Below the pieces are notes generated by a model. That model saw only the letters and a program-made list of their open reading frames with translations. It did no database searches and was not told the origin of the DNA. Positions 37,183 through 44,904 of a stretch of DNA of 64,000 bases are shown piece after piece (position 1 is the first letter of the stretch; each line of letters opens with the position of its first letter). Origin of the DNA: Hwanghaeella grinnelliae (lineage in GTDB: Bacteria > Pseudomonadota > Alphaproteobacteria > UBA8366 > Aestuariispiraceae); the NCBI RefSeq assembly GCF_004005845.1, contig NZ_SADE01000001.1:1426001-1490000 (forward strand), written 5' to 3'. The position numbers and the translations under genes were made by a program.

Positions 37183-37578
37183 ATGAAGAAATCGGTCGAC
37201 CCGAAAGGGATCGCCCCACCGGCCAGCGCCTATCGTCACGCCCTGTTGTCGCAGGGCGTGACCGACCTGCTGACCCTGTCCGGCCAATTGGGCGAGGACC
37301 CGGACGGGAAATGCGCGGAAGGCGCGCGCGCCCAGGCGGAGCAGGCCTGGCAAAATGTACGGGCCATCCTGGACGAGGCGGGCATGGGCTTTGCCGATAT
37401 CGTCAAGGTCACGAGCTATATCGTCGGCGAGGAGAATATCGCCGCCTATGTCGAGGTTCACAAGGAACTGCTCGGCGATATCCTACCGCCTTGGACGCTG
37501 GTGGTCGTGGCGGCCTTGGGCCGTCCGGAATACCTGATCGAGGTCGATGTGACGGCCGCGCGCACGGCGCAAGAATGA
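37183..37578 (+). CDS. Rid-family protein (catalytic Arg replaced)
   Basis: 131 residues from the ATG at 37183; a GTG at 37177 overlapping the previous stop is an alternative. The Rid fold is clear (LLTLSGQLGEDPDGK, ARAQAEQAWQNVRAILDEAG, IVKVTSYIV). In RidA itself an Arg near the C-terminus (P-x-R-x-x-V) is needed for imine deamination; here the segment is PPWTLVVVAALGRPEYLIEV, so that Arg appears to be Trp. It is then likely one of the Rid subfamilies without the classic deaminase activity. It is the third gene of the FMO cluster. Confidence 0.85.
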   Translation: MKKSVDPKGIAPPASAYRHALLSQGVTDLLTLSGQLGEDPDGKCAEGARAQAEQAWQNVRAILDEAGMGFADIVKVTSYIVGEENIAAYVEVHKELLGDILPPWTLVVVAALGRPEYLIEVDVTAARTAQE

Positions 37579-37654
37579 CCGCCGCCGCGCCTTCCCAAGA
37601 ACGCTGCACTGCTTATACTGCGCGGTTTGGAAACCCGTGAACCCGTGGGGAAAC

Positions 37655-38143
37655 ATGATGCGCCGTCCCGTCCTATATGCCGCCGTCCTGGCGATTGTCT
37701 GCGGCCTGCCGGGAGTGTCGCGGGCCGATGCGCTGGACGACAAGCTCCGGCCCTTGATCTCAGAACAATACGCCGCCGAATTCATGCAGAAGTCGCTGAA
37801 GGGCATCCACTATCTGAACTGCGACGGTGTGCCTTGCCGCCGTACGGATGAGTTCGAATTGTTCAATCCGCCGGTGTCGACCGCAGATACGCGCCAAATC
37901 CTGGTCTATGCGATCAAGGGGGCGCTTGCCTGGTGGTGCGGGCTGGACGAGGGGCGCGGCACCGTCGCGCTGGGCGAGTTTCTGCAGGAACGCGATTTCA
38001 ATGCCAGGCAGACGGCGTTGGCATCGGCCATGCACGGTACCTTTATGCGGATGCAGAAGGCTGTTTTCGATACCTCCGGAAAGACCTGCCAGGCGGAAAC
38101 CAAAGCGGAACTGGACGAAGCCCTGCCGAACGGGGTGAAATAG
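37655..38143 (+). CDS. Secreted hypothetical protein
   Basis: 162 residues from the ATG at 37655, GGGGA upstream. Signal peptide to VSRADA. The mature protein is helical, with a Cys pair NCDGVPCRR, a single Cys in WWCGLDEG and one in KTCQAE. No family recognised. It lies between the FMO/Rid cluster and the large flavin oxidoreductase gene on the same strand, 76 bases after the Rid gene. Confidence 0.6.
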   Translation: MMRRPVLYAAVLAIVCGLPGVSRADALDDKLRPLISEQYAAEFMQKSLKGIHYLNCDGVPCRRTDEFELFNPPVSTADTRQILVYAIKGALAWWCGLDEGRGTVALGEFLQERDFNARQTALASAMHGTFMRMQKAVFDTSGKTCQAETKAELDEALPNGVK

Positions 38144-38171
38144 GGGCAGGACAATTTATCCGGGGCCCGTC

Positions 38172-40214
38172 ATGACCGCCAGCGATCCGCTTCTACAGCC
38201 TTTTACTCTAAAACATCTGACGCTGAAGAACCGCGTCGTCTCCACCGCGCATGAACCGGCCTATACCGATGGGCGCATGCCGGGCGACCGTTACCTGCGC
38301 TATCAGGCCGAAAAGGCAAAAGGCGGGATTGGGCTGACCATGTTCGGCGGGTCCTGCACGGTTTCCGCGGATTCACCCGCGGCCTTCGGGAATATCGATG
38401 CCTCGACGGACGAGGTCGTGAAATTCTACGCCGATCTTTCCGATACAATGCACAAGCACGGCGCGGCGATCATGAACCAGATCACCCATCTGGGCCGCCG
38501 CACCAGTTGGTCGACGGAACATTGGCTGCCCATTGTCAGTCCCTCCACGGTGCGGGAAATGGCGCATCGTATGTTTCCCAAAGTCGCGGAAAAAGAGGAC
38601 ATAGACCGTATCGCGAAAGACTTCGGTCAGGCCGCACTGCGGTCCAAGCTCGGCGGGTTGGACGGCTTGGAAGTGGAATCCTACGGCCATCTGTTCGACG
38701 CCTTCGCGTCCCCGCTGACCAACAAGCGGCAGGATGAATATGGCGGCAGTTTGGAGAACCGCTTGCGTTTCGGCATGCAAGTGCTTGAGGAAATCCGCAA
38801 GGCGGTGGGCGACGACTATATCGTCGGCCTGCGCATTTCCATCGACGAACGCCTGCGCGGCGGCATCGACAAGACCGAAGGGTTCGAAATTGTACGCCGC
38901 TTTGTGGAGACCGGCATGGTCGATTTTCTGAGTGTCATTGTGGGGTCGGTCGACAGCGACGAGACATTGAGCCATGTGATCCCGGTGATGGGAACGCCCG
39001 CCGCGCCGAACCTTGCCGTGGTGGGCGAGGTGAAGCAGGCATTCGATCTGCCGGTCATGCATGCGGCCAAGATCGCCGATGTCGCGACCGCGCGGCATGC
39101 GATCGAAAGCGGCGCGATGGATCTGGTGGGGATGACCCGCGCGCATATGACCGATCCGCATATCGTCGCAAAGCTGATGCGGGGGGAGGAGGAGCGCATC
39201 CGACCCTGCGTCGGCGCGGGCTATTGCATCGACAATATCTATATTTCCGGCGCGGCTTATTGCATCCACAACCCGGCCACGGGGCGTGAGAAGACGGTAC
39301 CGCAATTGGTCCCGCCGTCGCAGGGGCCGGCGAAGAAGGCGGTTGTCGTGGGCGCCGGCCCGGCGGGCCTTGAAGCGGCGCGTGTGCTGGCGCTGCGCGG
39401 GCACACCGTCGTGCTGTTCGAAGCGGCGGAGCGTGCCGGCGGACAGGTGGTGATTGCCGCCAAGGCGCCGCGGCGCCGCGACCTGATCGGCATCGTCGAT
39501 TGGCTGACGGCGGAGGCTGAGCGCGCCGGCGTCGAAATCCGCTACAATACCTATGCGGAGCAGGCGGAGATCGCGGCGGAAAACCCGGACCTGGTCATCA
39601 TCGCGACGGGCGGACTTCCGAACACGGCGTTTCTGGAAGAAGGCGAAGACCTGGTCGTGACAAGTTGGGATGTTTTGTCCGGTCAGGTGGCCCCGGCGGA
39701 CACTGTGCTGATGTATGACGAGAACGGACGGCAACAGGGACCCTCCGCGGCAGAATTCATGGCAGAGGCGGGATCGACCGTTCATTTCGTCACGCCGGAC
39801 CGGATGGTCGGCCCGGATATCGGCGTCACCAACAATCCGTCGATCCTGAAGGGTTTCTACGATCATGGGATCAAGGTTTCGACCGATCACCGGCTGCTCG
39901 GTGTGAAACGGGACGGCAACAAGCTGATTGCCAGTCTGTACAATATTTTCACGCATCAGATATCGGAACAATCGGCGGATCAGGTGGTCACCGAATATGC
40001 GACCGTCGCGGCGGACGACGTCTATTTCGAGGTCAAGAACCGGTCCAAGAACAACGGCCAGACGGATATCGACGCGATTAAGGAAAACCGTCCGCAGGAA
40101 AGCGTTACGAACCCGAACGGCGATTATTTCCTGTTCCGGGTCGGCGACGCGGTCAATGCACGGGACATACATGCCGCGATATTCGACAGCCGCCGCCTGT
40201 GCCAGCATTTATAG
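38172..40214 (+). CDS. Old-yellow-enzyme-type demethylase (DgcA/StcD-like)
   Basis: 680 residues in the two-domain layout of 2,4-dienoyl-CoA reductase and trimethylamine dehydrogenase. Residues 1-370 are an FMN barrel (PFTLKHLTLKNRVVSTAHEP, then the THLGRRTS substrate loop and the SPLTNKRQDEYGGSLENRLR signature). The iron-sulfur Cys are 346, 352 and 364; position 349, Cys in trimethylamine dehydrogenase, is Ala. The FAD/NAD domain starts with GAGPAG at 394-399. By overall resemblance it belongs with dimethylglycine, stachydrine or N-methylproline demethylases. The substrate is inferred to be a methylated amine. Confidence 0.85.
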   Translation: MTASDPLLQPFTLKHLTLKNRVVSTAHEPAYTDGRMPGDRYLRYQAEKAKGGIGLTMFGGSCTVSADSPAAFGNIDASTDEVVKFYADLSDTMHKHGAAIMNQITHLGRRTSWSTEHWLPIVSPSTVREMAHRMFPKVAEKEDIDRIAKDFGQAALRSKLGGLDGLEVESYGHLFDAFASPLTNKRQDEYGGSLENRLRFGMQVLEEIRKAVGDDYIVGLRISIDERLRGGIDKTEGFEIVRRFVETGMVDFLSVIVGSVDSDETLSHVIPVMGTPAAPNLAVVGEVKQAFDLPVMHAAKIADVATARHAIESGAMDLVGMTRAHMTDPHIVAKLMRGEEERIRPCVGAGYCIDNIYISGAAYCIHNPATGREKTVPQLVPPSQGPAKKAVVVGAGPAGLEAARVLALRGHTVVLFEAAERAGGQVVIAAKAPRRRDLIGIVDWLTAEAERAGVEIRYNTYAEQAEIAAENPDLVIIATGGLPNTAFLEEGEDLVVTSWDVLSGQVAPADTVLMYDENGRQQGPSAAEFMAEAGSTVHFVTPDRMVGPDIGVTNNPSILKGFYDHGIKVSTDHRLLGVKRDGNKLIASLYNIFTHQISEQSADQVVTEYATVAADDVYFEVKNRSKNNGQTDIDAIKENRPQESVTNPNGDYFLFRVGDAVNARDIHAAIFDSRRLCQHL

Positions 40215-40409
40215 CCTGGGCCCGCATTTACGGAATACGTCACCCCGAATGCATCACCCCGAATGCATCACGCTGGATGCGTTGAGTGGGCGGATCGCGT
40301 CGAATTGGTACTTTTGGTTCCCATATTGCGCGACGATGATATGATCATTCCGTTTCTATGACAGAACAGGCATCGCACTGTCAGCGGAGCTGAACCTGGG
40401 AATGGCCGT

Positions 40410-41714
40410 TTGATCGTTAAAACCCCAACGGTTCGCATGCGCGCGCCGGAGAAACCCGCAACGAGCTGGGGGCTTCGGTGGGGCAGGGCTGCGGCAATTT
40501 GGAGTGTTTTTCTCACAATCGCGACGGCGATGGACGGTGCGGCCCATGCGGAAGAGCCCATTGTCGTGCTTCATACCCATGATGAGGAAATAGGCTCCGA
40601 CATCCTGGAGGAGAGCCCGGCGGTCGGGGCCATGCGATGTATTTTTCGCAGGTTGGGGCGTCGCGTGGATATTCGTCGTGCCCCGAGAATTCGAAATAGG
40701 GAATTGTTGAAGTCGGGCCGCATAGACGGGATTTTTCCCAATCTGCCTGATCCGCTTCTCGACACGCTGGCTGTCCCCACCGCCCCCTTCGTGCTGGAAC
40801 GGTGGAGCTATATCCAACTTAAATCGTCCGCTAACTCGGCCCGCCCGCGCGACGAGACGGTCGGGGTCGTGTTGGGATCCAATGAGAGCCGGCTTCTGGC
40901 CCAGGAAGGGGGCAAATTTTTCGACGCGATCCCCAACATGGAATCGCTTGTGAAATTACTGGTGGCCGAACGGTTACCCTTCGTCATGGTGGATGAGTGG
41001 AGCTTCGAGTCAGAAGCCACCGCGATGGGCTATTCCCGCGACCGGTTCAGGTCCTCGATCGTACGGTACGTTCCCTTGCAGCTCTATTTTTCCAAATCCT
41101 TCGTCGCGGCCAACCCAACCTTCATTTCCTTATTCAACGGAACGATCAAGGATTGCGTACACGGGGCGCGCGCAGTGGCTTCTTGGGAAAGGGAGATTTT
41201 GTTGGCCGAGGCCAGGAAAATTATCGACGGGGCCCACGATGAACTCGTTGACCGTATTAAGCGCTTCAGAACCTTGGATGCGTTGGATCCTTTGGAATCG
41301 CGGGTCGAGACGCTGGCCGGAGACGATGAAGATTGGCAAGCAGCGCTGAACGAAGACCGAACCAGCACATTGATGGAAATCGTGCTATCGAATCCATTGT
41401 CCGAAGTCCTGCGTGACGTTGCCGCCGAGCACCCCACTATCACGGAAATTTTCGTGACGAACGAAGATGGTTTCATTATCGGCTTGAACCGCCTGACCAG
41501 CGATTATTGGCAAGGGGACGAAAACGCGGCGGAGGCGGTTCTGGCGAGCGGCGCCCAGCGACACTTTTCCAACTTCGAATACGACACATCGACGAAGCGA
41601 TTTCAGGTCAAGGTTTCATTGGCGATCCATGACGGCGATGAAGGGGCGGCACCGATCGGCATGGTGACCATCGGCATCGACGCCGCGAGGTTGTTGGCAG
41701 GGCACATGCATTGA
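40410..41714 (+). CDS. Periplasmic-binding protein fused to a Cache-like sensor domain
   Basis: 434 residues from a TTG at 40410 with GGGA upstream; an ATG at 40437 is an alternative. Signal peptide ends at about AAHAEEP (residue 48). Residues about 50-260 resemble a family-3 solute-binding domain (VGAMRCIFRRLGRRVDI, GIFPNLPDPLLDTL, FVMVDEW). Residues about 310-430 look like a single Cache/PDC sensor domain (EIFVTNEDGFIIGLNRLTSDYWQGDE, IGMVTIGIDAARLL). No membrane helix or signalling output domain follows, so the protein would be soluble in the periplasm. The fusion assignment is by pattern only. Confidence 0.65.
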   Translation: MIVKTPTVRMRAPEKPATSWGLRWGRAAAIWSVFLTIATAMDGAAHAEEPIVVLHTHDEEIGSDILEESPAVGAMRCIFRRLGRRVDIRRAPRIRNRELLKSGRIDGIFPNLPDPLLDTLAVPTAPFVLERWSYIQLKSSANSARPRDETVGVVLGSNESRLLAQEGGKFFDAIPNMESLVKLLVAERLPFVMVDEWSFESEATAMGYSRDRFRSSIVRYVPLQLYFSKSFVAANPTFISLFNGTIKDCVHGARAVASWEREILLAEARKIIDGAHDELVDRIKRFRTLDALDPLESRVETLAGDDEDWQAALNEDRTSTLMEIVLSNPLSEVLRDVAAEHPTITEIFVTNEDGFIIGLNRLTSDYWQGDENAAEAVLASGAQRHFSNFEYDTSTKRFQVKVSLAIHDGDEGAAPIGMVTIGIDAARLLAGHMH

Positions 41715-41809
41715 TCAGAAATTGCTTCAAATCCCGTCAAGAAAACTAGGCAAACGCTTGGCGACCGTTGTAGACAGAGTTATGCGTCAAACAGGGTGTT
41801 TTCCGACCG

Positions 41810-42232
41810 GTGCCTTCTAACCGTCCTCCCCAAGGTAGTTTCTTTGTGCCCCGCGCAGGCAAGATCGGCATCGCGCAAATCGATGCCGATCACCAGGATA
41901 TCGTGGAGGCATTGGAAGCGCTTCGTCAGCATTTGGACGATGCGGCATACGACCCGGTGGCGAAGTTGCAGGAATTGGTCGCGCTTCTAACGGCCCATTT
42001 CCGGCGGGAGGAAGACCTGATGCGTCAGGCTGAGTATCCCCAAGCCGACCGGCATGCCTATCATCACGCAAAGACTATTGTCGAAATTCAGGATGTCGTG
42101 TCCCGTGTTGATAGTAGTGGCGACGTCGATATCGTGGATCTTCGCAGCCTCTACAAGGTGTTGATCGACGACATCTTTCCGGCGGACCTTCATTTTCAAG
42201 AATATTTGGTTGGAATTGGCCGCCTGAAATAG
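41810..42232 (+). CDS. Bacteriohemerythrin-like protein A
   Basis: 140 residues from a GTG at 41810. Hemerythrin four-helix pattern with iron ligands His28 (DADHQDI), His63 and Glu67 (HFRREEDLM), His82 and His86 (RHAYHHAK) and Asp126. The usual final H-I-x3-D pair reads D-I-F-P-A-D here, so the His expected at 121 is Asp. Hemerythrins bind oxygen at a di-iron site or act as oxygen sensors. A related gene lies 125 bases downstream with the same change. Confidence 0.85.
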   Translation: MPSNRPPQGSFFVPRAGKIGIAQIDADHQDIVEALEALRQHLDDAAYDPVAKLQELVALLTAHFRREEDLMRQAEYPQADRHAYHHAKTIVEIQDVVSRVDSSGDVDIVDLRSLYKVLIDDIFPADLHFQEYLVGIGRLK

Positions 42233-42356
42233 GCCGGCATCAGGGCCTAAACCATCCCCGTTCTGTTGTTCGATTGAAAACTAATTGCATTTCCATGATT
42301 GAAGTTAATTCAGGAAAAACTAATGTATTATTCTGTGGAACATTTGCGGGGTAGTC

Positions 42357-42788
42357 ATGGACCGGTCAAACTCTGGGCGTATTCGAGGATCGTTTTTCAT
42401 TCCGAGAAGTGGAATGGTCGGCGTGCAGGAAATTGACGACGACCATCAAAGCGTTGTCGACGCCCTTGAAGAGGTGAGGATTCATCTCGAAAACAGTGAG
42501 TATTCCCATGTCAAGAAAACGCGGGAAATCACACAAACCCTTCTATCCCATTTCAGGCATGAAGAAGACCTGATGCGGCATGTGGACTATCCCCACACGG
42601 AAGCGCACTGCATTCACCACGATCAAACTTTGGGACACATTTATCGTATCGTCGGAAACGCCGAACTGCAGGAAACCGTGACGTTGGGCGATCTGCGCGA
42701 TCTGTACCGGACGCTGCTGGACGATATTTTCTCAGCCGATATGAACTTTCATAAATACTTGCTGGAAACGAACCGGCTCCGCAATTGA
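42357..42788 (+). CDS. Bacteriohemerythrin-like protein B
   Basis: 143 residues, ATG at 42357. Paralogue of the previous gene; both begin with a GSFF(V/I)PR segment. Ligands visible are His30 (DDDHQSV), His65 and Glu69 (HFRHEEDLM), His84 and His88 (AHCIHHDQ) and Asp128. The final ligand pair reads D-I-F-S-A-D, so the expected His is Asp123. It is moderately diverged from copy A, so the tandem duplication is old. Cytoplasmic. Confidence 0.87.
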   Translation: MDRSNSGRIRGSFFIPRSGMVGVQEIDDDHQSVVDALEEVRIHLENSEYSHVKKTREITQTLLSHFRHEEDLMRHVDYPHTEAHCIHHDQTLGHIYRIVGNAELQETVTLGDLRDLYRTLLDDIFSADMNFHKYLLETNRLRN

Positions 42789-42837
42789 GCATCCCTGCGC
42801 GTACACGGCCCAGCCGTCGCGGCCCCACATTTTTCCG

Positions 42838-43599
42838 TCATTGGGTTAGAATTTCCTGGTCCGACCGTATGGGTGACAGCTTTTGAAGCGCCGCGTTGAG
42901 CTGGGGCAGTTTCGCCGCGCATGGGGAGTTCCGCGAAAATGCCATGTGGACCGGCAGGCTCACGTTTGCCCCTGGCAGATTTTCAAAATCCTTGGATCGA
43001 TAGTCGTGGGATTTATGGAGTAACTGTCGAAAGACCCCCAGTGGTCCGACAACGAAATCCACGCGGCCGGCATTCAGCATTTCGAAAAGCGATGCGGGCG
43101 AGGAAGTCTCAAACAGTTGACCACCTTGTCGCCGAATTTCGTTCAGTGGGGGAGGGATTCTGGCACCGAGCAGGGTGCCACCGACCTTTCCCTCCAAATC
43201 GGCGACCGAGGTATAAGGGAAGCTGCGTCCCGCGCGAACAAGTATGCCATGTATGTCCCGAGTCCAGGGAACGGTGTAGGCATAGACTTTACTGCGCTTG
43301 TCGCTCTTGAGGATCGTGTGAACAAGGTCGAGTTTTCCGTTTCGCAGCTGCTTCAGAACCCGTTTCCACGGTTCCGGCGCGACGATCACAGGCTCAATGC
43401 CGATGGACTTCAGTGCCTGCAATGCCAGCGCGCGGCCTTGCTCGATAACGGTATTAATGCCGATCGTGCGGGGCGCTAAGGCTGTGCTGATCTGTGGCCC
43501 CGATATGCGCGCGCTCACACAATCCGCCGCTACGGCGGGGGCTGCCAATCCTGTAACGGCAACTCCTAGAGTGCAGAGTACGAGGAAACGGACTTTCAC
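42838..43599 (-). CDS. Family-3 solute-binding protein (orphan)
   Basis: 253 residues from a GTG at 43599 with GGAG eight bases before it; the open frame extends far upstream but has no signal-peptide logic there. Signal peptide to AAPAVAADC. The mature domain matches amino-acid-type binding proteins (RTIGINTVIEQGRALALQAL, DLVHTILKSDKRSKVYAYT, FEMLNAGRVDFVVG). No permease or ATPase gene of a matching importer is adjacent, so it may be a stand-alone sensor or binding protein. Confidence 0.75.
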   Translation of the reverse strand: MKVRFLVLCTLGVAVTGLAAPAVAADCVSARISGPQISTALAPRTIGINTVIEQGRALALQALKSIGIEPVIVAPEPWKRVLKQLRNGKLDLVHTILKSDKRSKVYAYTVPWTRDIHGILVRAGRSFPYTSVADLEGKVGGTLLGARIPPPLNEIRRQGGQLFETSSPASLFEMLNAGRVDFVVGPLGVFRQLLHKSHDYRSKDFENLPGANVSLPVHMAFSRNSPCAAKLPQLNAALQKLSPIRSDQEILTQ

Positions 43600-43700
43600 G
43601 AGGGAACTCCAGCGGTTCGTATGTTCCGCTTTTTCTCGTAATATTAGTAACCGATAAATAAACGGGTTACAATTGGTCCGCCCAGTCGGATGCCTCGCCG

Positions 43701-44900
43701 CTAGCGCATTTCGATCAGGCTGCCTTCGGCAACAGTGTCCGGCGGGTTCATAATGACCGCGTCTCCTTCGGCAAGCCCGCCAAGGACCTGCGCCTTTTCC
43801 GCGTTCCGGTGGCCGAGTTCGACCGTCCGGAGCACGGCCTTTCCGTCGACCGCTTGGAATACCGCCCAAGACGTACCGGACCTGAAAAGGGCCGCGGTCG
43901 GAACGGCCAGGTCCTCCACATCGTGCAGAAAGATCGAAACATCGACACGGTAGCCATGGCCCAGGCGCTTCCATTCTTCGGCTGGGTCGGCGATATCGAG
44001 CAGCACGTCAACGCGCTGTTCTTCAATGCCCAGTGCCGAAACCTTGGTATAGCCGAAGGGTTCAACACGCCGAACCACGGCGCGCAGCGGCCCGCCGCCC
44101 CAACCGTCGACGCGGGCGGCCAGGCCCGGTTTCACCAAGACGGCGTCCTCGGACAGCAGGTCGACCCGGATTTGCAGGTCCTTCGGGTCGCCGATCTCAA
44201 TAATGCCGTTGCCGGGCGCCAAACTGGTTTCGCTTTCTTCGATCACCTGAAGGACTTCGCCGTCGACCGGCGCACGCAGCACCAGACACTCGCAACTGCC
44301 GCCATCATCCGACGGCGCCGTGGGGGAGACGAGCTTTGCTTCGGCCACTTCCAATTCATGCTGACTTTGATCCCGCCGCGCTTGGGCGGTCAGCAAATCG
44401 GCGGCCGCCACACGATAGGCGCGCTCCGCCTCATCCAGGCGCTGTTTCGGCACCGTGCCGCGCGTGAACAGGCTGCGGCTGCGCTCCAATTCAGTTGATG
44501 TAAATTCCTCTTCCGCCTGGGCGCGTTTCCATTCCGCATCGGCCAAGGTCTTGGCGGCTTTCGCGACTTCAACCGCCGCGCGGGCTTCCGCTTCCGTGCG
44601 GACATCCAGAAAAACCGGCGCTGAGGGTTCGATCCGCGCCAACTCGGTCGCACCGGCTTTCACCTTGTCGCCGACTTCAAGCCCGACCCGCATCAGGCGG
44701 CCCGCGACGGGGGCCGTAATCCGGTAGATTTCACGGACTTCCGCCTTGCCTTCATCGGTGACGGCAACGGTGATGCGATCCTTCTCTATCGTGGAAAGAT
44801 CGACCGGTAAGGGTCTGGGAATAAATGCATAAACCAATCCCGCGATCAGGATCGCAGCGATGACGCCCCAGAATAAAACTCGGAACAATGCCGCTTTCAT
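43701..44900 (-). CDS. HlyD-type periplasmic adaptor of an ABC exporter
   Basis: 399 residues. One N-terminal membrane helix (VLFWGVIAAILIAGLVYAF), a lipoyl-like half (YRITAPVAGRLMRVGLEVGD), a long coiled-coil hairpin from about residue 100 to 190, the second lipoyl half (LVLRAPVDGEVLQVIEESET) and a beta-barrel (DIADPAEEWKRLGHGYRVDV). It links the inner-membrane FtsX-type permease to the outer membrane. It is the third gene of the operon after the ATPase and permease; the gap to the permease stop is 4 bases. Confidence 0.9.
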   Translation of the reverse strand: MKAALFRVLFWGVIAAILIAGLVYAFIPRPLPVDLSTIEKDRITVAVTDEGKAEVREIYRITAPVAGRLMRVGLEVGDKVKAGATELARIEPSAPVFLDVRTEAEARAAVEVAKAAKTLADAEWKRAQAEEEFTSTELERSRSLFTRGTVPKQRLDEAERAYRVAAADLLTAQARRDQSQHELEVAEAKLVSPTAPSDDGGSCECLVLRAPVDGEVLQVIEESETSLAPGNGIIEIGDPKDLQIRVDLLSEDAVLVKPGLAARVDGWGGGPLRAVVRRVEPFGYTKVSALGIEEQRVDVLLDIADPAEEWKRLGHGYRVDVSIFLHDVEDLAVPTAALFRSGTSWAVFQAVDGKAVLRTVELGHRNAEKAQVLGGLAEGDAVIMNPPDTVAEGSLIEMR

Positions 44901-44904
44901 AAAT

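Noticed and set aside
38373-40208. Minus-strand ORF of 611 codons
   Set aside because: It lies opposite the Old-yellow-enzyme-type gene and has no recognisable family content.
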